Shown piece by piece: positions 5,782-12,539 of a stretch of 12,539 bases of DNA. Under the pieces are notes generated by a model that saw only the letters and a program-made list of their open reading frames with translations, did no database searches and was not told the origin of the DNA. Made by a program: the position numbers and the translations under genes. The stretch spans positions 1-12,539 of the forward strand of contig CAZSTR010000038.1 of assembly GCA_964609975.1 (NCBI GenBank). The letters run 5' to 3'. Numbering within the stretch: the stretch's first letter is position 1; each line of letters begins with the position of its first letter. The DNA is from UBA5905 sp964609975 (GTDB taxonomy: Bacteria > Bacillota > Clostridia > Oscillospirales > Acutalibacteraceae).

Positions 5782-6774
5782 ATGCTTCATTTTGGTGTGA
5801 TTGGAACCGGCTGGATCACCCGGTCGATGATCGACGGCGCCCGCCGCTATCCGGAGCTTCTCCGACTGGAGGCGGTCTGCTCCCGCACGCCGGAGCGCGG
5901 GCAAGCCTTCGCCGCCGAAGTTGGCGCTCCCACCGTGTTCACCGACCTGGCGGCCATGGCCGCCAGCCCCGCCATTGATTTTGTGTATATCGCCAGCCCC
6001 AACCGCTGTCACGCGGAGCAATGCCGCCTGTTTTTGGAGGCAGGGAAGCACGTGCTGTGCGAAAAGCCCCTGTCCGCCGAGCCGGAGCAGGTGGCCACTC
6101 TCCAAGCACTGGCCCGGCAGAAGGGGCTTCTTTTCCGAGAAGCTATCATGCTTCTGTATCAGCCCCAGCTGGCCCTGCTTCAGGAAGCGGTGGCGGCCTG
6201 CGGCACCGTGACCGCGGCACATTTTCAGTTTTGCCAGTTTTCCTCAAAATATGAAACCTATCGCCGGGGAGAAACGCCGAATATTTTCAACCCGGCGATG
6301 CACACCGGCGCGCTGATGGATTTGGGCGTCTATTGCGTATATCCAGCCCTTCTCCTTTTCGGCGAGCCGACCCGCATCGAGGCCGAGGCCGGCTTCCTGC
6401 GCACCGGCGCCGACGGCTGGGGCTCTGCCCTTTTCCACTATACCCATCCGGAGCGGTTGGTGACCCTCACCTATAACAAAACCGCCCAGGGAAGCGCCCC
6501 CAGTGAAATTCTCGGCACCGAGGGCAGCGTGACCGTCGGCTCCATTTCCAAGCTGGAGGACATCCGCCTGCATCGGCGCAGCGAGCCGGAGAAGCTCCTG
6601 CATACCACCGAGGAAAAGGCGGTGCTCATGGGGCGGGAAATCGCCGCCTTCGCCCGCGCCATTCAGCAGGGCGAAGCCCAAACGGGCGAGCCGGAGCGGC
6701 TGGCGCTGGCGGTATGCCGCTGCATGAAAGCGATACGGCATCGGGCGGGCATCCGCTTCCCCGGCGTGGATTAA
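5782..6774 (+). CDS. Gfo/Idh/MocA family NAD(P)-dependent oxidoreductase
   Basis: This is a 330-residue member of the glucose-fructose oxidoreductase/inositol dehydrogenase family, cytoplasmic enzymes that oxidise or reduce sugars and related diols. The N-terminal Rossmann fold is shown by GVIGTGWI (5-12). The catalytic lysine motif is CEKPLS (K95). The second-domain motif GALMDLGVYCVYP (177-188) has D180 and Y184, with Tyr where many relatives have His; this fits the dihydrodiol/1,5-anhydrofructose-like branch. The ATG at 5782 follows GGGAGG closely. It ends 32 bases before the radical SAM gene and is probably cotranscribed, although no functional link is obvious. The exact substrate cannot be assigned. 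Confidence 0.9.
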   Translation: MLHFGVIGTGWITRSMIDGARRYPELLRLEAVCSRTPERGQAFAAEVGAPTVFTDLAAMAASPAIDFVYIASPNRCHAEQCRLFLEAGKHVLCEKPLSAEPEQVATLQALARQKGLLFREAIMLLYQPQLALLQEAVAACGTVTAAHFQFCQFSSKYETYRRGETPNIFNPAMHTGALMDLGVYCVYPALLLFGEPTRIEAEAGFLRTGADGWGSALFHYTHPERLVTLTYNKTAQGSAPSEILGTEGSVTVGSISKLEDIRLHRRSEPEKLLHTTEEKAVLMGREIAAFARAIQQGEAQTGEPERLALAVCRCMKAIRHRAGIRFPGVD

Positions 6775-6806
6775 AAAACCAAACGAAAGGATTGGACAAC
6801 ATCCCT

Positions 6807-8648
6807 ATGACGACAAAATTGGACGAGCTTTTTCTGAAGGTGCAAAAGCCGGCGCGCTACACCGGAGGAGAGCTGAACAGCGTGACCAAAAACAAGGCGG
6901 AGGTGGCCGTGCGGTTCGCCTTTTGCTTCCCGGACTTATACGAGGTAGGAATGTCCCATCTGGGGATGAAAATCCTCTATGCCCAGTTCAACCATGAGCC
7001 GGATGTCTGGTGCGAGCGGGTGTTCGCCCCGGACAGCGACATGGAAGCCCTCATGAAGGAGCATAACATTCCCCTGTTCGGGCTGGAAAGCCGCGACCCT
7101 ATTCGGGAATTCGATTTCATCGGCTTCACTCTGCAATATGAAATGTGCTACACCGCCGTTTTGCATATGCTGGACCTGGCGGGGGTGCCCATTCGCAGCG
7201 ACCAGCGGGGCGACGATATGCCGCTGGTGGTGGCGGGCGGTCCCTGCACCTGTAACCCTGAACCGCTGGCCGATTTTGTGGATTTGTTTTTTCTCGGCGA
7301 GGGCGAGGAGGTGGATTTGGAGGTCATCAACCTCTATAAGGAATTCCGCCGCAGGGGCTATTCCAAAAAAGCCTTTTTGCGCGCCTGTGCCGACATCGAA
7401 GGGGTTTATGTCCCCAGTCTGTATGACATTCGGTATCATGAGGACGGCACGGTAGCCGCGATTGTGCCGCTGGACGGCGTGAAGCCCACCGTGCGCAAGC
7501 GCATCATCAAGGATTTGGACTCCTGCTATTATCCCGAATATTTTGTCGTTCCTTATACGGATGTGGTCTTCGACCGGGCGCAAAGCGAAATCTTCCGCGG
7601 CTGTATCCGGGGCTGTCGCTTTTGCCAGGCCGGCTTCATCTATCGCCCTGTGCGGGAAAAGAGTATCGACACCATCGACCGGCAAAGCCACGACCTGTGC
7701 CGCTCCACGGGCTATGAGGAGTTTTCCCTGGCCTCGCTGTCCACCAGCGACTATACCCAACTGGAGGAGCTGCTCAATCGCCTGCTGCGCTGGGCCGAGC
7801 CGGAGCACACCAACATGTCCCTGCCCTCCCTGCGCATCGACGGCTTTTCGGAGGAGCTGGCAAACAAGCTGAATGTTCTGCGCCGCGCCGGGCTGACCTT
7901 TGCCCCGGAGGCGGGCACCCAGCGCCTGCGGGACGCCATCAACAAAAACATCACCGAGGAGGAAATCCTCGACACCGTTTCCCGCGCCTTCCGTGGCGGC
8001 TGGACGGCGGTAAAGCTGTATTTCATGATGGGTCTGCCCACCGAGACCATGGAGGACATCGAAGGGATGGCCCAGCTCGGTCAGAAGGTGGTGGACTGCT
8101 TCTATCAAAATCCGGACAAGCCGAAGGGGAAAAGCGTCACCGTGTCCATGAGCGCCTCTTGCTTTGTGCCGAAGCCCTTCACCCCCTTCCAGTGGGAGCC
8201 GCAGGCCACCATGGAGGAGCTGCGGGAGAAGCAGCAGCATCTGGTAGAAAATGTCCACACCCGCAAAATCTCCCTCAGCTGGCACGACGCAAAGACCAGC
8301 TTTCTGGAGGCGGTGCTAGCGCGGGGAGACCGCCGTCTGTGTCGAGTACTGGAGCTGGCGCATGACCGGGGCTTCAATCTGGACGCCTGGTCGGAGCGGT
8401 TCAATTTCGACGCCTGGATGGAGGTGTTCCGGGAGGCGGGGCTGGACCCGGCCTTTTATGCCAACCGTCGCCGCTCCTTTGACGAGATTTTCCCCTGGGA
8501 CCATTTGGACTATGGGGTAACGAAGGCCTTTTTGCAACGGGAAAACGAAAAAGCACACGCGTCCCAAACAACGCCGAACTGCCGCCAGGCCTGTTCCGGC
8601 TGTGGCGCGTCCTGCTGGAAGGTAGGTGAATGTGTTGCAAAGCGTTAG
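6807..8648 (+). CDS. TIGR03960-family B12-binding radical SAM protein
   Basis: The 613-residue product has an N-terminal segment (MTTKLDELFLKVQKPARYTG) typical of the family. A cobalamin-binding-like fold follows at about 34-165 (FAFCFPDLYEVGMSHLGM, VVAGGPCTCNPEPL, LGEGEE). The radical SAM cluster motif CIRGCRFC has cysteines 266, 270 and 273. The later part contains LRIDGFSEELANKLN and TFAPEAGTQRLRDAINKN, and the cysteine-rich tail CRQACSGCGASC may bind another Fe-S centre. It presumably modifies RNA or another macromolecule, but the reaction is not established to my knowledge. The ATG at 6807 was chosen because it fits the family N-terminus; the frame is open upstream, and the AAGGA ribosome site lies rather far (about 15 bases). 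It overlaps the partner gene at its 3' end. Confidence 0.92.
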   Translation: MTTKLDELFLKVQKPARYTGGELNSVTKNKAEVAVRFAFCFPDLYEVGMSHLGMKILYAQFNHEPDVWCERVFAPDSDMEALMKEHNIPLFGLESRDPIREFDFIGFTLQYEMCYTAVLHMLDLAGVPIRSDQRGDDMPLVVAGGPCTCNPEPLADFVDLFFLGEGEEVDLEVINLYKEFRRRGYSKKAFLRACADIEGVYVPSLYDIRYHEDGTVAAIVPLDGVKPTVRKRIIKDLDSCYYPEYFVVPYTDVVFDRAQSEIFRGCIRGCRFCQAGFIYRPVREKSIDTIDRQSHDLCRSTGYEEFSLASLSTSDYTQLEELLNRLLRWAEPEHTNMSLPSLRIDGFSEELANKLNVLRRAGLTFAPEAGTQRLRDAINKNITEEEILDTVSRAFRGGWTAVKLYFMMGLPTETMEDIEGMAQLGQKVVDCFYQNPDKPKGKSVTVSMSASCFVPKPFTPFQWEPQATMEELREKQQHLVENVHTRKISLSWHDAKTSFLEAVLARGDRRLCRVLELAHDRGFNLDAWSERFNFDAWMEVFREAGLDPAFYANRRRSFDEIFPWDHLDYGVTKAFLQRENEKAHASQTTPNCRQACSGCGASCWKVGECVAKR

Positions 8649-9270
8649 AATTGTCTTTTCGAAAACCGGCCGCGCCCGCTATATTTCCCATTTGGATTTG
8701 GTGCGTACCATGACGCGCGTGATGCGCCGGGCAGAAATCCCTCTGTGGTATACCGAGGGCTTCAACCGTCATCCCTATCTCACCTTTGCGGCGCCTCTAC
8801 CACTGGGCCAGGAGGGACTGCGGGAAACCATGGATTTGCGGCTGGAGCAGGACATGGATATGACCGCTCTTGTGGAGCGGATCAACGCCGCCCTTCCCGA
8901 AGGGATGCGGGCGCTTTGCGCCGCTCCGGCGGTGCAAAAGGCGGGCGCCCTCGTGGCGGCCCGTTATCAGATTGACTGGGCGGTCGATGTGGCGGCTTTA
9001 GAAAAGCTGCTGGCTCAACCGCAAATCCTGGTGGAAAAGCGGACAAAGAAAAAGACAATGAAGCAACTGGACATTCGCCCTGCCTTCGAAAGCGCCCGGC
9101 TGGAGACGGTCGAGGGGGGCGCGCGCATGACGGTGACCCTGCCCTGCGGTCAGGAAAACCTGAACCCGACCCTGCTGGCCGGGGCGCTGAACGAACAGCA
9201 AGGCGTCGAATGTCCCTGCCACATTTGTCGGCTGGAGCTGTTGGACAGCACCGGCGCTCCCTTTCGCTGA
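8632..9270 (+). CDS. TIGR03936/DUF2344 radical SAM-associated protein
   Basis: The product of about 212 residues is the regular companion of TIGR03960 proteins; in some bacteria the two are fused. It begins VRIVFSKTGRARYISHLDLVRTM, then has RRAEIPLWYTEGFNRHPYLTFAAPLPLG, both standard family signatures. It has no cluster motif of its own and probably acts as a subunit of the radical SAM enzyme. The start is uncertain: GTG at 8632 is nine bases after GGAAGG and is preferred over GTG at 8626, which is only three bases from it. Either start overlaps the end of the radical SAM gene by 17-23 bases, which suggests translational coupling. In many Firmicutes ribonuclease G (rng) follows this gene; here a glycosylation module does. 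Confidence 0.92.
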   Translation: MLQSVRIVFSKTGRARYISHLDLVRTMTRVMRRAEIPLWYTEGFNRHPYLTFAAPLPLGQEGLRETMDLRLEQDMDMTALVERINAALPEGMRALCAAPAVQKAGALVAARYQIDWAVDVAALEKLLAQPQILVEKRTKKKTMKQLDIRPAFESARLETVEGGARMTVTLPCGQENLNPTLLAGALNEQQGVECPCHICRLELLDSTGAPFR

Positions 9271-9327
9271 TCAGCCGCAAAAATGTTTTTTCTTGCAAAA
9301 CAAGAGTGTTTAAGGAGTGTGATTTAT

Positions 9328-9540
9328 TTGCATAGCCCAAAAACCGAAGGGCCAAACCAGCTGTCAAAGGCAAGCTTGATTTTGTTCAACAGCCTCCATA
9401 TTGCCTTTGGAGGTGCTTTGGCGATCATCCTCGCAGTTTTGGTGCTTTTTAGCCATGTGTACATCTACATGTGTACATCTATCCTTATGTCAGGAAAAGC
9501 TTTCTGCTGTCAAACACCGTCCTGCTTCTTTTCGGCATAG
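9328..9540 (+). pseudogene. 5' fragment of GT-C membrane glycosyltransferase, cut off by a frameshift
   Basis: A TTG start at 9328 has AAGGAG ten bases upstream. It encodes a short hydrophilic N-terminus (HSPKTEGPNQLSKAS) and a clear first membrane segment (about residues 24-45). After codon 43 the reading passes into the second copy of a 14-bp tandem repeat (9454-9481), becomes cysteine-rich and non-hydrophobic, and ends at TAG 9540. With one repeat copy removed, the frame joins the large downstream ORF and reads FSHVYIYPYVRKSFLLS. This is therefore the true 5' end of the gene and not a separate protein. The fragment as it stands would be one membrane helix of 70 residues without function. 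Confidence 0.82.
9454..9481 (+). repeat. Perfect 14-bp tandem duplication inside the GT-C gene
   Basis: The unit CATGTGTACATCTA occurs twice in a row (9454-9467 and 9468-9481) with no mismatch. Fourteen is not a multiple of three, so two copies shift the frame and one copy restores it; four copies would also be in frame. Confidence 0.97.
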
Positions 9541-10979
9541 GGCTGATTCTGCTCGCCGCTTTCTGCCTGTGGGTATACAAACAGCGGGCGACGCCTTCCT
9601 TTCGCACCCATCACATAGGCATGGACAAGCTCGTTCTTATCCTTACAGCGATGCTGTGCCTTTGGCAGTGCTATTCCGCTTATAACCTTTTCTTTTCAAC
9701 CGGCTGGGACGCCGGAATCATCGAAGAAAACGCAAAAAGCATCGCCGGCGGCCATTCCTTTACACACAAAAGCTATTTTTCCTTTTATCCGAACAATCTG
9801 TTCACCACCTATTTCTATGCATTGATACTAAAACTGAACAGCGTCGTCGGCGTGTTCGCCGGAGAATATGAGATGATGAGCATCGTTTTGCTCAACTGCC
9901 TGATAAACGCATTTTCCTGTTTTTTGGTTTACAAAACCGCCCGGCTGTTTGCTTCAGAAAAGCTGGCCTTCATCGGATATAGCCTTGCCGTTTTCTCCTT
10001 TGGACTATCCGCCTGGAATGTGATTTGCTATTCCGATTCCTTGACGCTGTTTGCGCCGATTCTAAGCTTCTATCTTTATGCGAAGCCGCATAGTCGCATG
10101 CCCGTCTGCCGCAGCATTAGCGGTCTCTTAGCCGTAGCCGTATCCATGGTATGCTATTTCATAAAGCCTCAATGCGCTATTCCCACCATCGCCATCATCC
10201 TCATAGAAATTGTCCGTGTGTTCGACCGCTTCCAACCCAAAAAGCTAATAAAACCGATAGCGCTCTGCCTGACCGTGGCTCTAACCTTTGTGTGCGTAAA
10301 CGGGCTGTTGGAGGTCGGCAACCGAAAAATGCAACTAACCGTCGATAGCGAAAAGAAATTAGGTGTCACCCACTTTTTAATGATGGGCATGAACGAAAAA
10401 ACCTGCGGCGTTTATTCGGGAGACGATGTTACCTTTTCCCACTCCTTTGAGACGGCGCAGGCGCGTAACGCCGCCAATCTGCAGGAAGCGAAACAGCGCA
10501 TACAAAAAATGGGGCCGGTCGGCCTGTCCCGCCATCTCGTCAAGAAGCTCATTGTAACCTTCCACGACGGAACCTTTGCATGGGGCGTGGAGGGCAACTT
10601 CTACAGGCAAAAAAACCAACATGTCAACGGAAAGGCATCCCCCTTCCTGCAGTCTCTTTATTACAACGGCGGGAAAAGATATACCTATCTTTCCACCGCG
10701 CAGCAGTTTATCTGGCTTGCCATTTTGTTTCTCTCTTTTTTGTCGGCGGCCACCTTCAAAAAGCGCCATTTGAGAAAAGGGCTTGCCGCATTATGGTTGA
10801 CAATTCTCGGCGTCACGCTGTATGAAATGCTGTTTGAGGTACGCGCACGCTATCTGTATATTTTCGTTCCCATTTTCTGCGTTCTCGCAGTAATCGGGAT
10901 CAAAAACACCCTGCATATCCTTTTGAGGGCCTTTGACGCCCTCGCCAAGAAGCTCCGGAAAGGTGTGACGAAGCAATGA
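9471..10979 (+). CDS. GT-C type membrane glycosyltransferase, main body of a frameshifted gene
   Basis: This frame encodes about 500 residues with many hydrophobic segments. A conserved acidic site lies in the first outer loop (FFSTGWDAGIIEENA, Asp123 in the rejoined protein), as in GT39/ArnT-like enzymes that transfer a sugar from a polyprenyl-phosphate donor outside the membrane. A C-terminal ARYLYIFVPIFCVLAVIG helix is also typical. The protein probably attaches the sugar made by the downstream GtrB to a cell-wall polymer, glycolipid or protein. The GTG at 9471 has no Shine-Dalgarno; the genuine start is the TTG at 9328, separated by the 14-bp duplication. Rejoined, the protein is 545 residues. 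Its end overlaps the gtrB start by four bases (ATGA). It is visibly more AT-rich than the housekeeping genes upstream, suggesting acquisition. As sequenced it is likely not made, or only as a truncated form. Confidence 0.8.
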   Translation: MYIYPYVRKSFLLSNTVLLLFGIGLILLAAFCLWVYKQRATPSFRTHHIGMDKLVLILTAMLCLWQCYSAYNLFFSTGWDAGIIEENAKSIAGGHSFTHKSYFSFYPNNLFTTYFYALILKLNSVVGVFAGEYEMMSIVLLNCLINAFSCFLVYKTARLFASEKLAFIGYSLAVFSFGLSAWNVICYSDSLTLFAPILSFYLYAKPHSRMPVCRSISGLLAVAVSMVCYFIKPQCAIPTIAIILIEIVRVFDRFQPKKLIKPIALCLTVALTFVCVNGLLEVGNRKMQLTVDSEKKLGVTHFLMMGMNEKTCGVYSGDDVTFSHSFETAQARNAANLQEAKQRIQKMGPVGLSRHLVKKLIVTFHDGTFAWGVEGNFYRQKNQHVNGKASPFLQSLYYNGGKRYTYLSTAQQFIWLAILFLSFLSAATFKKRHLRKGLAALWLTILGVTLYEMLFEVRARYLYIFVPIFCVLAVIGIKNTLHILLRAFDALAKKLRKGVTKQ

Positions 10980-11929
10980 CTCCGACTCTGTATGTGGTGA
11001 TCCCTTGCTATAACGAAGAGGCGGTTTTGCCGGTGACCGCTCCCCTGTTTTTGCAACAACTGAAAAAATTGCAAGCGGCGGGGCTTGTGTCCGAAAACAG
11101 CAAAATCCTTTTTGTGGACGACGGAAGCCGGGACAAAACCTGGGAAATCATTTCCGCTCTCGCCAAAGAAAACAACACCTTCATCGGCATCGCCCAAAGC
11201 CGCAACCGGGGACATCAGAACGCGGTTCTGGCCGGCCTCATGGAGGCAAAGGACCGTTGCGACATCACCATCTCCATCGACTGCGACGGTCAGGATGACA
11301 TCGCGGCGATGGAAAGCATGGTGCAGGAATATCAAAACGGCTGTGAAATCGTATACGGCGTGCGCAACAACCGCGAAACCGACAGCGCCTTCAAGCGCAC
11401 CACAGCGCAGGGCTTTTACAAGCTGCTGAACGCCATGGGGGCGGAGGTTGTGTATAACCACGCAGATTATCGCCTCGTTTCCGCCCGCGCCCTGCAGGAG
11501 CTGGCGAAATTCAAGGAAGTGAATCTATTCCTACGGGGGATGCTTCCGCTGGTTGGCTTCAAATCCACCTCAGTCTATTATAAGCGATCCGAACGGCTGG
11601 CCGGAAAAAGCCATTATCCTCTCAGAAAGATGCTGGAGCTTGCCTTCGACGGCATCACAAGCCTTTCCGTGAAGCCCCTGCGCATCATTTCCGCCTTCGG
11701 CCTCATCATGTCGGCGGTGAGCTTCTCGTTCGTCCTCTGGGCCGTTTCGGCGCACCTTTTGGGGCAAACCGTGGCGGGCTGGGCCAGCATCGTGGCGGTG
11801 GTGAGCCTGATGTGCGGAATTCAGCTCGTCTGCTTAGGCGTCATCGGGGAATATATCGGAAAAATCTATTTGGAAGTGAAGCAACGCCCCCGCTATATCA
11901 TCCGGGAGAGGACCGAAAACTATGAATAA
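10976..11929 (+). CDS. GtrB/CsbB-type family 2 glycosyltransferase (undecaprenyl-phosphate sugar synthase)
   Basis: The 317-residue protein has a cytoplasmic GT-A domain followed by two membrane helices (about 236-258 and 268-292). This is the layout of GtrB, CsbB and YkcC enzymes that move a sugar from a nucleotide donor onto undecaprenyl phosphate. Visible motifs are VVIPCYNEE (7-15), FVDDGSRDKT (46-55), the metal-binding SIDCDGQDD (100-108, D102 and D104) and HADYRLVS (162-169). The inner position usually occupied by Leu or Met before QD is Gly here. The ATG at 10976 overlaps the GT-C stop codon by four bases, and the 3' end overlaps gtrA by eight. The sugar (glucose, galactose or GlcNAc) cannot be told. 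The gene is intact although the gene before it is frameshifted, so upstream termination may reduce its coupled translation. Confidence 0.88.
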   Translation: MTPTLYVVIPCYNEEAVLPVTAPLFLQQLKKLQAAGLVSENSKILFVDDGSRDKTWEIISALAKENNTFIGIAQSRNRGHQNAVLAGLMEAKDRCDITISIDCDGQDDIAAMESMVQEYQNGCEIVYGVRNNRETDSAFKRTTAQGFYKLLNAMGAEVVYNHADYRLVSARALQELAKFKEVNLFLRGMLPLVGFKSTSVYYKRSERLAGKSHYPLRKMLELAFDGITSLSVKPLRIISAFGLIMSAVSFSFVLWAVSAHLLGQTVAGWASIVAVVSLMCGIQLVCLGVIGEYIGKIYLEVKQRPRYIIRERTENYE

Positions 11930-12302
11930 GAAAAGCCTCCGGGAATTTTTGCTCTATGTCCTCGTCGGCGGCATCGCCACCCTCACCGAATGGGCGGTCT
12001 TTTTCCTGCTGGAGAAATGGCAGCTCTATTATCTGCTGGCCACCGTCGTGGCCTATCTTTTCTCCACCCTCGTAAACTGGTGGGCGGGACGGCTGCTCGT
12101 TTTCGAAAAAAGCCACATGCCCCTTCTCCGGGAAATCCTCGAAGTCTATCTCGTCAGCCTCGGCGGTCTGATGCTCAACCTGGCGATCATGTGGGTGGCG
12201 GTTGAGCTGTTCGCCGCAAAGGAGATGATGGCGAAGGTGCTGGCAACAGCGCTGGTGTTCTTTTATAACTTCCTTTTACGCAAGCTCTGCATCTATAAAT
12301 AA
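11922..12302 (+). CDS. GtrA-family membrane protein (putative flippase)
   Basis: The 126-residue protein has four hydrophobic helices and the family opening FLLYVLVGGIATLTEW. An FSTLVNWWAGRLLVF stretch in the middle corresponds to the common (Y/F)xxNFxxxRxxVF motif, and it ends FFYNFLLRKLCIYK, a standard GtrA terminus. GtrA proteins are thought to flip undecaprenyl-phosphate sugars made by GtrB to the outer face. The ATG at 11922 is preceded by GAGAGGA and overlaps gtrB by eight bases. With the GT-C gene and gtrB it completes a three-part module for adding sugar side groups outside the cell. Confidence 0.9.
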   Translation: MNKKSLREFLLYVLVGGIATLTEWAVFFLLEKWQLYYLLATVVAYLFSTLVNWWAGRLLVFEKSHMPLLREILEVYLVSLGGLMLNLAIMWVAVELFAAKEMMAKVLATALVFFYNFLLRKLCIYK

Positions 12303-12438
12303 TCCGCCAACAGCCGAAAAAAGCGCGAAAATCGCCCGCTCCAGACGGCCGCCGCGCTCCGCACAAGCCCTGCTTCCCCCAAAAACGCCTCTTTTTGCTC
12401 CGCCGACGAAATCTTTTCGAAAAGCTTCGCTTTTGGAC
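12303..12438. other. Intergenic spacer between gtrA and tRNA-Ser
   Basis: No coding frame with a ribosome binding site is seen. There is no GC-rich hairpin with a T tract, so no firm terminator for the gtr module. A weak AT-rich inverted repeat (AAAAGC, TTC, GCTTTT at 12420-12434, overlapping the palindrome CTTTTCGAAAAG) is the only candidate. Confidence 0.45.
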
Positions 12439-12467
12439 TTGACAAAGCGCCCCGGAGATGATAGAAT
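12439..12467 (+). promoter_or_regulatory. Sigma-A promoter of tRNA-Ser
   Basis: TTGACA (12439-12444), a 17-base spacer and TAGAAT (12462-12467). The -35 context GGACTTGACA shares GACTTGA with the tRNA-fMet and rpmB promoters. The start site falls about 13 bases before the tRNA. Confidence 0.87.
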
Positions 12468-12486
12468 GGTAGTCACTGAAAAACAC

Positions 12487-12539
12487 GGAGAGGTGTCCGA
12501 GCGGTTTATGGAGCTGGTCTTGAAAACCAGTGACTCGAA
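12487..12539 (+). tRNA. tRNA-Ser (UGA), 5' part, cut by the window edge
   Basis: The sequence begins with the acceptor strand GGAGAGG and a D arm with a TCC/GGA stem. The anticodon arm CTGGT-CTTGAAA-ACCAG has anticodon TGA, which reads UCA serine codons. The final bases start the long variable arm of a class II tRNA. The variable arm, T arm and 3' acceptor strand lie beyond the edge. Confidence 0.93.

Noticed and set aside
6936..8285. A 449-codon open frame on the minus strand
   Set aside because: It is antisense to the TIGR03960 radical SAM gene and has no family features.
9283..9327. ATG at 9283 as start of the GT-C gene
   Set aside because: It has no Shine-Dalgarno, whereas the in-frame TTG at 9328 has AAGGAG at a suitable distance.
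12413..12434. Overlapping AT-rich inverted repeats as the terminator of the gtr module
   Set aside because: The stems are short and A/T-rich with at most four T at the end, and they sit directly against the tRNA-Ser -35 box.
12187..12486. A minus-strand open frame over the end of gtrA and the following spacer
   Set aside because: It overlaps gtrA and the tRNA-Ser promoter on the opposite strand and has an Arg/Pro/Ser-rich shadow composition.

Overview
The window looks like a chromosomal segment from a spore-forming, anaerobic Firmicute of class Clostridia, probably the Oscillospiraceae/Ruminococcaceae side. The evidence is a SpoIIID regulator, a Gram-positive PyrR-type attenuator ahead of pyrimidine genes, clear sigma-A promoters with 17-bp spacers, and fairly GC-rich codon use. 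No phage, plasmid, CRISPR or insertion-sequence genes are visible.

Layout. (1) 1-3251, minus strand: pyrC followed by carB (cut by the left edge). They run from one near-consensus promoter through a leader with a PyrR-like binding hairpin and an intrinsic terminator. (2) 3261-4093: a possible tiny ORF, an initiator tRNA-Met with a strong terminator (minus), then rpmB (ribosomal protein L28, plus) with its own leader and terminator. The tRNA and rpmB promoters diverge and share an identical 19-bp sequence around their -35 boxes. (3) 4089-4394: spoIIID (minus) behind a very good sigma-E promoter. (4) 4395-4994: an AT-rich stretch with an 87-codon unknown ORF, its terminator, and an apparently orphan promoter facing the other way. 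(5) 4995-5734: two overlapping half-size TSUP (TauE/SafE-like) membrane proteins (minus). (6) 5782-9270, plus: a Gfo/Idh/MocA oxidoreductase, a TIGR03960 B12-binding radical SAM protein and its usual partner, a TIGR03936/DUF2344 protein. (7) 9328-12302, plus: a three-gene envelope glycosylation module made of a GT-C membrane glycosyltransferase, a GtrB/CsbB-type GT2 and a GtrA-type flippase. (8) 12439 to the right edge: a promoter and the first part of a tRNA-Ser(UGA).

The most interesting observation is in region 7. The GT-C gene starts at a TTG with a good Shine-Dalgarno, but codon 43 lies in a perfect 14-bp tandem duplication (9454-9481) that shifts the frame and stops translation at 9540. 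Removing one copy joins the two parts into one continuous 545-residue membrane protein. The gene is therefore off as sequenced and could return to on by simple slippage, while the donor-making GtrB and flippase GtrA downstream are intact. This looks like a candidate phase-variable surface-sugar switch, although a fixed mutation is also possible.

How the genes act together: pyrC and carB serve de novo UMP synthesis and are probably shut down when UMP-loaded PyrR binds their leader. The gtr-like module would put a sugar on undecaprenyl phosphate (GtrB), flip it (GtrA) and transfer it outside the cell (GT-C). The remaining genes are housekeeping or single-function units.
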